The notes beneath the pieces were generated by a model. It was not told where the DNA came from, searched no databases, and was given only the letters and a program-made list of their open reading frames with translations. Both the position numbers and the translations under genes were made by a program. Below, one piece after another: positions 45,476 through 56,440 of a stretch of DNA of 64,000 bases. Each line of letters opens with the position of its first letter. Position 1 is the stretch's first letter. This DNA comes from Cunninghamia lanceolata (lineage: Eukaryota > Streptophyta > Pinopsida > Cupressales > Cupressaceae), in the NCBI GenBank assembly GCA_027924645.1, contig BSBN01000809.1, positions 43,430,001 through 43,494,000 on the forward strand. The letters run 5' to 3'.

Positions 45476-46583
45476 TGTAGATTAGATAATGCAATGAAGG
45501 GAAAATACTAAATCAAATGCAATAAAACAAGAGATTATACCTCAAATGCAAAACCTAATCCCATCAAGGGAAGAAGGAGCCTTTGCACCCAAAAGAAGCT
45601 CCCAAGACCAAGATGATCCCTAGAGTATTGATTCAAATGTGAAATGCTCTTCAATTGTGCAACTCACTATCTAACTCAAAGATGATTTTGGCATGGTAGC
45701 TTTGCATAAACTTGGATGATGAAAATGACTTGTGAGAGGTTGTATTTATAGACTTTTGGAAAGGATTTTGATCCAAGGGTGGAGATTCATTGGAGAGATC
45801 AATGGTGGAGGATAAAAGTGATGTGGAGGGCCTAGATTTGATCTTGGAAGATGGAGGGCTAGGAATAAAAGTAAATCTTTTATTCATTTTTGGGAAAGAG
45901 GTGAATAAATGAGGTTGGGTGAGATGGATTATTTGTGAATTAAAAATTCACATGGGGAAGTGTAAAATGAATTAAAAATTCATTTGGGGAAGAGTGGATA
46001 TTTATGAGGTATGACATGTGTAAGGGATGTGTAAGAGGAGTAAATGTGATGTGTGATTTATTTGAATTTTAAATTTGGGGGATGTGGGAAGAAGTGTTAA
46101 TGAGGGTTTGACTCACTTAATCAAGGTGATTAACCTAATTAATGTGGCTGGAATAAATTAGTAGTGGGATTAGAGGGAGGATAAGATTAATTAATTAATG
46201 ATTTAATTAATTAATCCTAAGGCTAGGATGGGGTAGGCTAGAGTAGGCAATTAAATAATAGCTATTTAATTGTCTAGGGTAGGGATAGGCTAATTAGTAG
46301 GCTGGATTAATTAGTTAACATTGTTTTAACTAATTAATTGGATTTAGGGAAAATGGGGGAATTGATTTAATAAATTTTGCATATTTATTAAATCAATTGG
46401 CTAAGGTTTGGACTATTGAATAAACAAAATTAATTCAATTTTGGGGATGAAATGGTATGGATTTAGGAAATGAAAGGGATAATTAATTAAATAAAAATTT
46501 AATTAATTGGTTGGAAAGGAAATTGGTGTGTTTAGGGATGTCGAGAGTCAGTTTGGTGGTCGAGACATTTTTAGGTGTCTACA
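45476..46583 (-). repeat. Element C 3' LTR
   Basis: TGTAGATTAGATAATG to TTTTTAGGTGTCTACA. An ORF at 45651-45887 is repeated in the other LTR and has no domain; treat as LTR sequence. Confidence 0.92.
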
Positions 46584-46605
46584 TTTGCCCCTCTTTGACG
46601 TGGCG
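46584..46605 (-). promoter_or_regulatory. Element C polypurine tract
   Basis: Minus strand reads CAAAGAGGGGCAAA directly before TGTAGACACC of the 3' LTR. Confidence 0.75.
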
Positions 46606-47079
46606 TCAAGACCTGGGAGGGAAGTGGCATCAGATCGAAGAAAAATATGCCCCAGCTACCAGGAAGGAATGAGATGGTTAGGGGATGCCCCCTTGAGAGG
46701 TTAGCGGGAAAATAAAAATTTTGCAGGTGAGCTCTCAAAAGGATGTGACAAAAAAAGAAGATGGTAGGAGGAAAAACGGGGGAAAAAGGCTAAGATCTGC
46801 ACCCTGGAGGAAAAAAGGAAAGATGGAAGGATGACATGGCCCACTATATTAGGCAAAGTGGGCCCAAAGAGTGCCACATTGGCACACTTTTGACTTTGAA
46901 GAAGAAAAGGCAAAGGAGAGATGGCCGAGCACAACCCACAGTTCCCGCGACTTCATCACATTTCAGAGCAATTCCGAGAGGTCAGGCGGTCACCCGAGGC
47001 TAGACCCCAGGTAGGGCCCAACCTGAACTTTGTGATTTTTTATTTTACGCACATTTTTTTTTGGGTTTTGTGATATGGG

Positions 47080-47420
47080 TTTGGAGCGCATGGCGCCAAA
47101 GATAAGGTGAATTAGCGCAATCCTACGGATTAGCGCTATCCGCCAGGGTAGCATAGGGGTGGTTTTGTCGCCATTTGGGGGAAATATTGGCGCCATCGTC
47201 TGGATTAGCGCCAAAACTCAGGAAGAAAGAAAGATGGCGTTGTGGTGCCATATTAGGGTTATAGCAACGCTATCCTCTGGAATAGCGCCATAATGGGGAA
47301 TAGCACTATTGTCTGTTTTAGCGCTAAAGTGTACATTGGCGTGAAAATGTAATACGTCGCCATTGTCTAGATTGGCGCGATATATGGTGCACAGTGGCGC
47401 CATTATCTGAATTGGTGTAA
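47080..47420. repeat. Irregular array of GCGC-containing motifs
   Basis: At least eight copies of a loose unit of the form (A/T)TTAGCGC or GGCGCCAT linked by TCTGGATTAGCGC-like sequence, for example near 47115, 47190, 47270, 47320 and 47360. The half-motifs face each other, giving weak dyads. Spacing is variable (about 35-60 bp). Confidence 0.6.
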
Positions 47421-48529
47421 TGTGTAGGAAAAAGTAGCACCATTTTAAAAAATGGCACTAGGGACTGTCTGTGTGGAGCCACATGATGTGGGCCTATGAG
47501 ATAGTTAGAAGAAAAAGTGTGTGGGGGGAAATAAGTTAGTATCTGATGAAGAAGTGGTGGATGCAGGATACACAGCGGTTTATACTGCAGTTGCAGGAGT
47601 GACAAGTGCGATCCATGATGCCGTTGTTTGATGAGGCATGGCGGCCTCGACTGGCGAGACTGGGGCTGTGGACGGTGGCATTGATGCCAGTGTTGTGAGC
47701 TCATAGAGCTCTGATGACGGCCATGGTGGAGTGATACCGCACCGAGACTTGCAACTTTCTGTTGCCAACAGGAGAGATGACCATCACACTTGAGGATGTT
47801 TATTGCATCCTCAAGCTGTCGATTCTAGGTTGACATGTGAGGTATGACACGAAGAGGGGGCAGACTACATTGATCAGAGTGTCCGGAGCAGGGCACGTGG
47901 TTTTTTCGGCAGATGGGAGGGAGTTGGATTATGATAGGACACTGGCGGCGGGTGCAGATCCCTTTGCCTTATTTCTGTGTGCACTGATTCGAGGTGTGGT
48001 GCTGCCAAATAGGCGAGACAGAGGTTTTCCTGTGGGCTGGGGCAGGATGATAGAGGGGATGGTGAGCCATGATATTGTCTACGCATGGGGGCCGGTGATG
48101 CTAGCACAGCTGCTTCATGAGATGCACACAGTCGCTTATCTTCATGATAGGGCTTTATCTGCTGGGGTGACACTGCTACACATATGGATTTGGGAGCATA
48201 TCCCTGTGACTCGGCTGACATGTGGTTATTATTGGCGGCCGTTTGAGGCATTTGTGTTCTTGTATCGGGATGCAGAGTATACATACACTGGATAGGTCCG
48301 CCACTGGCGGAGGATACTGGATGACGTGATTAGCGTGGTATGGCATCCATATATTGGTTGTGAGGAGTGGCCCGATGATGTGACTCATCTCCTGTACACA
48401 TTTCAGCAGAGATTTCTTATGGGTCATGCAGATCAGACTATAGAGATGTACTTACCCTCACAGGTTATGCGTCAGTTTGGACAGGTACAGGATATCCTTA
48501 GCAGATGGCGATATATGCGCGGACGTCGC

Positions 48530-49836
48530 AGGATACAGCCCACTGGCCCGCACCATTACAGCCACAGGTTGCGCTGAATGATTGGGCAACACTTCGGCCA
48601 GTTCAGTGGGATTGGAGGAGCACGGTGAGGGATGCAGGTACTACGCCTACTTATGAGGGATGGTGGCAGATGCATCGGCCCACTCGATTGACAGATCTGA
48701 CAGTGGAGGTATCAGAGGATGAGGGAGATGGGGGTGGAGATGATCTGGATGGGGATGGAGATGAGGTTATTGCAGATTACATTGTGGAGGTGATGGATGA
48801 TGGGGAGGAGAAGGTGATTGCGAGAGATGGTCAGCACATAAATGAGGTGGCAGCAGCGGCAGCGGGACAGGGACCAGTGGGGCAGGAGGTTCCTGCACAG
48901 TAGGTTCCAGTACAGTAGGTTCCTGCACAACAGGTTCCTGCACAGCAGGTTCCAACACAGGAGGTTCCTGCACAGTAGGTTCTAGCACAACAGGATCCAG
49001 CACAGCATGCCTAGGTTAGGGGCAGACGGCAGGGTAGAGCACCGCGACGGCGCGGTGGACGGCTGAGGACAGAGCAGGGTGATCTATCCCCATCGCGGGT
49101 GGAGCAGCTGCGAGTCGGTAGACAGGATACCGAGGCAGGGAGTTTAGGGGCAGGGGTTGAGAGGCTGACACCGCGACGACGTCCACGGGATGAGACAGAA
49201 AAGGTGGAGACATTACGGGCTTAGGTGGCCAGCTTAGAGGAGGCGTTAGGACGTCGAGAGGCCGAGTTGGGACAGCTGTGGGGAGTAGATGGGCAGGTGG
49301 CAGTGCTAGAGGCCCAATTGGCTTAGGCTCAAGAGGAGATGGAGGATTTGAGGATAGAGCAGGATGCAGCGCTCATAAGAGCACACCAGGCAGAGACTGC
49401 GTTGAGCAGTGCACAGGCTGCGAGTGGGGGACTTGCCCCAATTTTAGCAGGGATGCAGACCCAGCTGGCTCAGGCACAGACACATGCACATTAGATACAA
49501 GGGCAGTTGAGCCAGGCACAGGGACAGGTATTTCAGGTATAGGGAGAGCTAGCAGAGGCCAGAGCACGGACGGAGTATTATTGGGGGTTGTACTATGCAG
49601 CCGTACCCACAGTGCAGCAAGCACCGAGCTATAGCTAGCTCAGCAGGTTAGGGGCATCGAGATCACATAGATCGAGATCTGTGTAGTCAGTACAGCAGAT
49701 GATGCCTCTGCCCTCACATGTGCCCCAGCAGGGTCCTCAGGTACTAGTCGCATCACAACCACAGCCGCCGTCAGGATCACAGGTTCGACCAGGGTCCACG
49801 TCTCCTACTCCCTCAGAGAGAGGATCCTCTTTGTGA
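48530..49836 (+). pseudogene. C-terminal tail of the PMD gene: VPAQQ repeats, coiled coil, ten TAG codons
   Basis: Frame 1 is free of TAA and TGA from 48505 to the terminal TGA at 49834, but holds ten TAG codons, among them 48901 and 48916. At least three follow CAG, and most stand where the repeat or coiled-coil context predicts Q. Layout: acidic block (48700-48800), 15-bp VPAQQ-type repeats (48888-49010), Arg-rich block (49020-49190), heptad-like A/L/E/Q coiled coil (49225-49600), Ser/Pro/Gln tail. Confidence 0.65.
48888..49010 (+). repeat. 15-bp coding minisatellite (GTTCCTGCACAGCAG)
   Basis: Eight units of GTTCC(T/A)G(C/T)ACA(G/A)(C/T)AG encode VPAQQ-like pentapeptides. Three units end in TAG instead of CAG. 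Confidence 0.85.
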
Positions 49837-49839
49837 TAG

Positions 49840-50280
49840 TGATATCATGATAGCCCTTGGAGGCATTTTGGTATCAGGACACTATATGTATTTTTTTATG
49901 AAGAGCGATGTACATTTTTTTGCGGTGATTATATTGATGCGATGCTTTTGATGGTTTATGATGCTCTATTGTGATGATGCATATATGATGGATGCACATG
50001 TTGTGTTTTATATGTTGTGGATATGTGATGTTGTTTCAAATGATGTGTGTGATTTGGTTGTTTGTGTGATATATGCATGGTGTTGGGAGTTTATGGACTA
50101 TATGATGTAACTAAATATGCGGACTAACAAACATTTATTATGGGGGAACATGTATGGAATTATGTATATGCTACTAGATGTATGTGTTTTTTTAATGGTG
50201 ATGCTGATGATGTTGTAATGCAATTAATTGTTTATGAGATGTTTATATGTATGGAATACAATGTGATGATGCTATTTTTA
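49840..50280. other. Element C non-coding stretch
   Basis: Rich in GATGATG and TATGTGATG words. No gene seen. Confidence 0.4.
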
Positions 50281-50289
50281 ATTTTGTCA

Positions 50290-50950
50290 TGCACCTGTGT
50301 AATGAAATGCAACTAAAATGAACCTACTTGTGTTAAATGAATGAACCTAGAATGTAATGCAAATTAAATGGCTTAAAAATGAAGCCTAAAATGTGATGCA
50401 ACTTAAATGGATTAAAATGAACCTACTATGAGATGCAGATTAAATGTATTAAAATGAGACTACTATGAGATGCAGATTAAATGTATTAAAATGAGACTAA
50501 CATGAGATGCATTAAAATGAGACTACTATGAGATGCAGATTAAATGTATTTAAATGAGATACAAATTAGATTAAAATGAAGCTAAAATGATATGCAAGTG
50601 GATTAAAATTGAACCTAAAATGATATGCAATGTAAATGGATTAAAATGAGACTACTATGAGATGCAGATTTAAATGTATTAAAATGAGACTACTATGAGA
50701 TGCAGATTAAATGTATTAAAATGAGACTAACATGTAAATGGGAATTAAATGGATTTAAATGAGATACAAATTAGATTAAAATGAACCTAAAATGATATGC
50801 AAATGGATTAAAATTGAACCTAAAATGATATGCAATGTAAATGGATTAAGATGAACCTAAAATGATATGCAAATGGATTAAGATGAACCTAGAATGATAT
50901 GCAAATGGATTAAGATGAACCTAGAATGATATGCAAATTAGTGGTGACAT
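50290..50950 (+). repeat. Minisatellite, ~30-35-bp unit (GATTAAAATGA...)
   Basis: More than 15 loosely conserved units combining ATTAAAATGA with either GACTACTATGAGATGCAGA or ACCTAAAATGATATGCAAATG. Two sub-types alternate in blocks, which suggests segmental duplication within the array. Confidence 0.8.
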
Positions 50951-52330
50951 GTAGCTAAATGAGATGCGTTAAATGCAGTATAGGTGATAGGTGGTATGCA
51001 AACTAGATGATAGGTGATATGGCTTAGTCCTGATACACATGATGTTCCTTGGGTGGACCCTGAGTGGTGAGACTGTGGGAGAGCGTGTTAGGAGGTGGGG
51101 ATGATAGGGATGGAAGCGGCTAGTGGATGGTGGGGGGGGATTGGAGGCATTGCTAGGGTACCAGACACCACGTCATTAAGGGGGGGAGTGGGGGTTTGGT
51201 TTGGCGTAAGGTGTGTTAAGTGGAGATATGGTGGGGAGATGGAGGTAGTGAGGGGGTTAGTTTGGGGGGGGGGTTGAAAAGTGTTTATCAAATCTAGGCC
51301 GATATGGGGTAGGTGATTGAGTGATTAGGATGATGATGTTGAGCTAGTATCAGTAGTTGCACAAAATTAATTGAGAGCATTTCTTAGTTTAATGTACCAA
51401 TGTATTATACCATTCACAAAGGTATGAAATGACCTAGGTGATGATGTATATCCGATGATTGCATGGACTAGACCCACAAACAATAGGTTGTTTTCATACA
51501 TGCCCAAGGTAGTATAATCTTGTCTAGTGAAGGAAGGGGACTCATAGCAGTGAGTGTGAATAATGCATCTAAGGTGTTGATGCCTATAGATGCAAATAGG
51601 ACACTTCATGCTAGAACCGACCTGGTCTTCAAGATATGAATACTATTCTTGGAGTAATGAAACCAACCCACAAGCACAGCATACAGAAACAATGACTATG
51701 TCTACTCCAGGTGCTATCCGCTACGTACCATGATATAATGAGACCAAGGTAGCTTTGGAGATGACGTGGAGTGAGACAAAAAGGGAAAAAAAATCAATAA
51801 GCAAAAAGACCAACGAAAAGACACAAATAGCCTTTGTGTGCTCTTGCCAAGAGACATGATGATAGAATGATAGATTTTTGTCCATTGTAGGAAAGACATA
51901 TCCTAGGACACAGATCTGTTGGTGTTTGGTTGGAGAGTTTGTGGAAGATGGGCAAAAGAAACATTCTGGCCAAATGTAAGATTATAGTTGGTATGTTGCT
52001 TGATGATTTTGTATGTGAGGGACCATGTTTCAATAGTATACATAGCATGCATATCGTTTCGTAGATCAAGAAAGCTCAGTGAGTGGGAACCATCCCAATG
52101 GGTGGGATGGGTGCATCTTAGATACCTGAGTACTGGAAACATCCTTCATATTCCAGACTGCCTACATACCCTGTGTCCACAGGATCAAGGTACCTTTAAG
52201 ATGCGGGTGAAATGAATATGTAGTTCTGGCAAGACTTGATGATGTGGGAATGGTTTGCGATGGGTGGGATGTGATGAGGATTGATGTGTGTTAGATGGTC
52301 ATGATGAGATGCGAGATTGATGCATGGGGT
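50951..52330. other. Element C region without recognised gene
   Basis: Contains G-rich runs at 51127-51136, 51180-51187 and 51265-51273 that could form quadruplexes on the + strand. ORFs at 51367-52215 on both strands have no domain. Confidence 0.4.
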
Positions 52331-52334
52331 GATT

Positions 52335-52507
52335 GTTTTTGGATTTTCTATGATGTTTTTAGATTTTTTGATTTTATGATGTTTTTGGATTTTTTGATTT
52401 TATGATGTTTTTGGATTTTTTGATTTTATGATGTTTTTGGATTTTTTGATTTTATGATTTTTTTGGATTTTCTGATTTTATGATGTTTTTGGATTTTCTG
52501 ATTTTAT
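52335..52507 (+). repeat. 26-bp tandem repeat
   Basis: About seven units of GATGTTTTTGGATTTTTTGATTTTAT, the last ones with CTGATTTT variants. Clean head-to-tail array. Confidence 0.85.
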
Positions 52508-52939
52508 GAACTGTACAAACGAGAGCTTACAAGGATCCTTGCTCCATGGATGGGGTGTTGGGTGAGTGAGGTAGTGCGGAATGGGTGAAGAAACTTGATG
52601 CTTCAGACTTTCAAGCCATGGGATAGGTGGGTATGGAGTGTTATGACGGAAAGAGGACTTATTAGATGGTAGAACCGGCCACTACGCATGGCGCTTGAAA
52701 TAGGTTTTCACCATGGTACTTATCCAAGGCGTCACCAAGGTGATTTTCACCATTGGAAGTTTTTATTGTACTCTAATTTTTTTCTTGATTTTCTGATTTT
52801 TTTTTTTTTAATTTTTGATTTTTTTTTATGACTTGTGGTACCAGATGGGTTATGCATAGAATCTCTTGAGATGCAAGATGTTCATGGGCTCATCTAGAGG
52901 CTGCCCCTCGGGTGTTGCAAGTTGATAGGCTCCTGACCC
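52508..52939. other. Element C region before integrase end, no gene seen
   Basis: T-rich runs near 52780-52830. No open frame of interest. Confidence 0.4.
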
Positions 52940-53716
52940 TTAGTCAGCGGTGATGACATAAGGTCCTAACCAATTAGGTTCAAACTTTCCTTGCTTCGGA
53001 CGCTCTTGCAAGTTCTTCTGATTTTCCATTAGGACTAGATCACCTACCTCAAACTTTCTAGTTCTGATCTTTTTGTTGTAGCTTCTTCTGAGGCGGTTTT
53101 GATATGCCTGTAAGTGATTTAATGCATTCAGGCGTTTCTCATCCAATAGTTCAAGTTGATGCAACCTTGCGACACGATAGTCTTCATCAGAGATAATGTT
53201 TTGCAATGATACTCGGAGGGATGGGAGCTCGACCTCTATAGGTAAAATGGCTTCAAATCTGAATACTAGTGAGTATGGGGTGGCTCCGGTAGGAGTGCGG
53301 ATGCTTGTACGGTAAGCCCATAGGGCAGGGTTGAGTTGGAGGTGCCAGTCTCGGCCAGCTTCATTGACTGTCTTTTTTAGGATGCAGAGGATGGTTTTAT
53401 TAGAAGCCTCTGCTTGACCGTTTCCTTGGGGGTAATATGGTGTGGAGAAGCGGTGTTTGATGTCAAACTTTTCGCACAAAGTGCGAACTTCTTGGTTTTT
53501 AAATGGCTTTCCATTATCAATGACAATGGAGTGAGGGATACTGTAGTGGAGAATGAATTTGGAGATTTGGACGCCTGTGGTGAAGGTGAGCAGTATCGCT
53601 TCCACCCACTTTGTGAAGTATTCGGTTGCAGTGATTATGAATTTATGGCCGTTGGAAGATGGAGGATGTATTTTCCCTACGAGGTCGAGTCCCCACTGTG
53701 ATAAAGGCCATGGCAT
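52940..53716 (-). pseudogene. Element C integrase core and C-terminus
   Basis: 258 codons: WGLDLVGKIHPP (D), VIDNGKPFKNQE (D), YPQGNGQAEASNK (E), then WAYRTSIRTPTGATPYSLVF and the C-terminal QGKFEPNWLGPY. The H2C2 finger lies upstream (53900-53760) with two stops (TGA and TAG) in the way. Confidence 0.92.
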
Positions 53717-53759
53717 TGTGATTGGTTGCAGCTCCTGTGCTGGTGTATGGATGAGATTG

Positions 53760-54240
53760 CCATGCTATTGACAGGGGAGGCATTTTCTGATAAACTGGTG
53801 TGCATCTTTATCCATGGTGGGCCAATAATATCCAGTTCACAGGATCTTTTTAGAAAGAGCTGGTCCACTTGAATGTGCCCCACAAATACCTGCGTGTACC
53901 TCTTCCAAAGCTGCCTCAGCTTCCCAAGAGTCTAAACATCGTAGAAGTGTGCCATCAAGACTCCGTTTGTAGAAGGTGTCACCTACAAGGATGAAACGGG
54001 AGGCTCGACGGATGAAGGATTTTCTCTGTGATGGGGATAGGTTGTTGGGGAGGATGTTATCATGAAGGTAGAGGTAGATGTCTTGATACCAGGGGGATAG
54101 GGGACCAACGATTTCGCACACTAGTTCAGATTGGGGAACGTCATATGCTGGGATGGGGAGCTCTTCGATCAGGAATTCACATTTCTTGCCGCCTTGCTTC
54201 ATGTCTACCAGAGATCTGATGGTTGCCATGGCATCTGCCA
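53760..54240 (-). pseudogene. Element C integrase N-terminal linker and zinc finger
   Basis: Part of the open segment 54427-53837 downstream of aRH: SRFILVGDTFYKRSLDGTLLRC, then HAGICGAHSSG, and after a TGA the CLPCQ pair. Together H-H-C-C of the gypsy integrase finger. Confidence 0.75.
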
Positions 54241-54613
54241 CTTTGTTATTTAACCTTGGGATCTGCTCAAAGTGGATGTCACGGAAATAATCTTTAAAGT
54301 CATCGACCATCTTCTTATAGGGTAGGAGCTTATCGTCCTTGGTTTTGTATTCATTATTGACTTGCCGGATGACTAGTTGAGAGTCGCCATACACAGTTAG
54401 TTTGTCTATTTTCCATTGGATGGCCATTCAGAGACCTGTGATGAGGGCCTCATACTCTGCTACATTATTGGTGCATGGGAATGTGATTTTGAATGATTTA
54501 GGGATCGTGTCACCTTGAGGGGTAACAAACAAGACACCTACCCTCGAGCCTTTGTGAGTGTAGGATCCATCAAAATACATCTTCCATGCATCGGCGGCTA
54601 GTGTGATTGTCAA
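54240..54613 (-). pseudogene. Element C additional RNase H (aRH) after RT-RH
   Basis: WKMYFDGSYTHKGS (D), CTNNVAEYEALITGL (E), VYGDSQLVIRQV (D), LNNKVADAMAT (D). TGA at 54428-54430 stands where the family reads Arg (CGA). Position between RH and integrase is the common Tat arrangement. Confidence 0.9.
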
Positions 54614-54655
54614 GATGGCCTCGTCTGGAAATTCTGCTATGGTAGGGTGTTCTAC

Positions 54656-55228
54656 CTAAATGGGTGCATCAGCCAAATGATCTGCTATGACTTGTCCTTT
54701 GATTGCCTTTCTCTCTGTGTATTCTATGTCAAATTCGGAGAGAATCATGACCCATTTTGCCATTCTTCCAGTGAGAGCTGCTCTGTTTAGCAAATATTTG
54801 AGTGGGTCGATCTTAGCAATGAGCTTAGTCTTGTGATTGAGCATATAATGTCTTAACTTTTGTGATGTGAAGACCAGGGCAAGACATGCTTGTTTAATTT
54901 GTGTGTAGTTAAGCTCATAGGAAATCAAGGTGCGGTTGATGTAATAGATGGCTCTTTCCTTCCCCTGCTCATCATGTTGTGCTAATAAAGCCCCAATTGC
55001 TGTGTCGGTCGCGGAGATTTACAAGAGGAGGGGCTCTCCTTGTCTTGGTGGAGATAGAACAGGGGGATTAGCCAGATATGCTTTGAGTTGGTCGAAGGCA
55101 TCCTGACACTGAGTAGTCCAGGCGAAAGTTGTATCTTTCCTGAGGAGATGCTGGAATGGTTGGCATTTGTCAGCAAGTTGAGCAATGAATCGACGAATAG
55201 ACTGTAGTTTACCCTGCAGGCTTCTCAG
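54656..55228 (-). pseudogene. Element C RNase H and RT connection
   Basis: 54928-54656: YELNYTQIKQACLALVFTSQ, LNRAALTGRMAKWVMILSEF, AIKGQVIADHLAD. Upstream to 55229 the connection (SIRRFIAQLADKCQPFQHLL, AFDQLKAYL) is readable with stops. Confidence 0.88.
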
Positions 55229-55897
55229 TTATTTCAAGGTTTTAGGAGGTGGCATTTCAGTAATAGCTTTGACTTTTGCTGGATCCACCTCGATTCCTCG
55301 TCTGGAGACTATGTATCCCAACAATTTACCTGAAGTGACACCAAAGACACACTTTTTTGGATTTAGACGAACATTATATTGCTCTAGCCTGTCAAAGATC
55401 TTGGCTAGCACGTCTAAGTGTTCTTCTCTAGTCTTTGATTTGCTGAGTAAGTCATCAACATAGTCCTCCATGATGTGGTGAAAGAGGTCATGGAAGATGA
55501 CGGTCATTGCTCTTTGATAAGTAGCTCCTGCATTCTTTAGGCCGAACGACATTACTACCTAATAGTATGTCCCCCATGGGCATATAAAGGATGTTTTGTG
55601 CTGATCTTCTTCAGCAATTTTGATTTGATTGTATCCTGAAAAGCCATCCATGAGAGATAGCATCTCATGCCATGCGGTAAGATCCACGATCATGTCAATG
55701 TTGGGAAGGGGGAAGTCATCTTTCGGGCAGGCCTTGTTGAGGTCTCTGAAGTCAGTGCAACAGTGGATTCTGCCATCTGGTTTAGCAACAGGTACTAGAT
55801 TCGAAACCCATTCAGGATAATCAATTGGACATATGAACCCCACATCTAGTAACTTTTTGAGCTCAGCTTTGACAAGAAGGGCCACTTGAGGATTCAT
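55229..55897 (-). pseudogene. Element C reverse transcriptase
   Basis: 55897-55559: WVSNLVPVAKPDGRIHCCTD, CPKDDFPLPNIDMIVDL, MLSLMDGFSGYNQIKI. 55552-55229: FGLKNAGATYQRAM, catalytic YVDDLLSKSK, LNPKKCVFGV. A single TAG at 55559 separates them (GTYY then stop then V) where Q is expected. Confidence 0.93.
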
Positions 55898-55909
55898 CTT
55901 TTGGAGCTT

Positions 55910-56440
55910 CTATTTGACTGGTTTGGCATCAGGATGCACTGCGAGATGATGAACAACCAAGGCGGGATCTAGCCCTGGCATGTCTGCATAGGTCCATGCA
56001 AAGTTGTGGTTTCTGTGTGTGAAGAATGCCAAGAAGTCTTCTTGTTCAAACAGGCTGAGAGATTCTGCTCGGTATGTGATTTTCGGCTCTTCCTCTATCC
56101 CTAGATTCATTTCCTGCGCTGGTTCAACCAAGATGGGTGATCTGTCAGGATATACTTTATCTATTTCAGGGAGGCCCATGCTTCCATCCCTTGGTGCCTC
56201 ATAGAGGTTTTCACTAGGAGATACGTCTTTTATTTTTACTTTTTTAGGATCTGATAGTGCCCTGGAACAGTTTTCACCATCAGATCTATTTTTTGTTTTT
56301 GTATTCTTGTGACTAGAAGCAGGGGTTGTCTCCCCAAAATAGGCAGCCGGATTGAGTTCCATGATGTATCCAGCTCTATGATCTCCCATGGGGAAGTTGT
56401 CTCTTACTCCCATCAATGATCTCCCACCGGGCGTGCCAAT
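55910..56440 (-). pseudogene. Element C pre-RT segment, starting at the PBS
   Basis: Open from the PBS itself. Ends SLFEQEDFLAFF, FAWTYADMPGLDP, VVHHLAVHPDAKPVK, the usual run-in to gypsy RT, then TAG. No capsid, zinc knuckle or DSG protease motif lies between LTR and this segment. A deletion joining PBS to mid-pol is the simple explanation. Confidence 0.8.
56423..56440 (-). promoter_or_regulatory. Element C primer-binding site
   Basis: TTGGCACGCCCGGTGGGA directly after the 5' LTR, a well-known plant gypsy PBS form. Confidence 0.85.

Larger units (their letters stand above)
47630..49836 (+). pseudogene. Plant mobile domain gene antisense to element C pol
   Basis: From WRPRLARLGLW (about 47640) one frame runs through RALMTAMVE, LPTGEMTITLEDVYCILKL, DPFALFLCALIRGVVLPN, AWGPVMLAQLLHEM, LLHIWIWEHIPVTR and YWRPFEAFVFLY: the order and wording of the plant mobile domain (PMD). 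Same-frame stops interrupt it, including TAG at 48293-48295. A frame change near 48530 leads to an acidic region, then a Q-rich and coiled-coil tail to TGA at 49834-49836. Function of PMD proteins in transposons is unknown; some host PMD genes act in silencing. It is clearly more GC-rich than its surroundings. Confidence 0.75.

Noticed and set aside
45651..45887. 78-codon minus ORF, also at 56614-56850
   Set aside because: LTR sequence of element C present in both LTRs; no domain. Its persistence reflects the youth of the LTRs.
47874..48284. 136-codon minus ORF
   Set aside because: Antisense of the PMD reading frame.
49278..49634. 118-codon Gly/Ala/Arg-rich + ORF
   Set aside because: Shifted frame of the Q-rich coiled-coil tail of the PMD gene.
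51127..51273. G-quadruplex-like G runs as a regulatory site
   Set aside because: Runs are present but there is no gene context or conservation to support a function.
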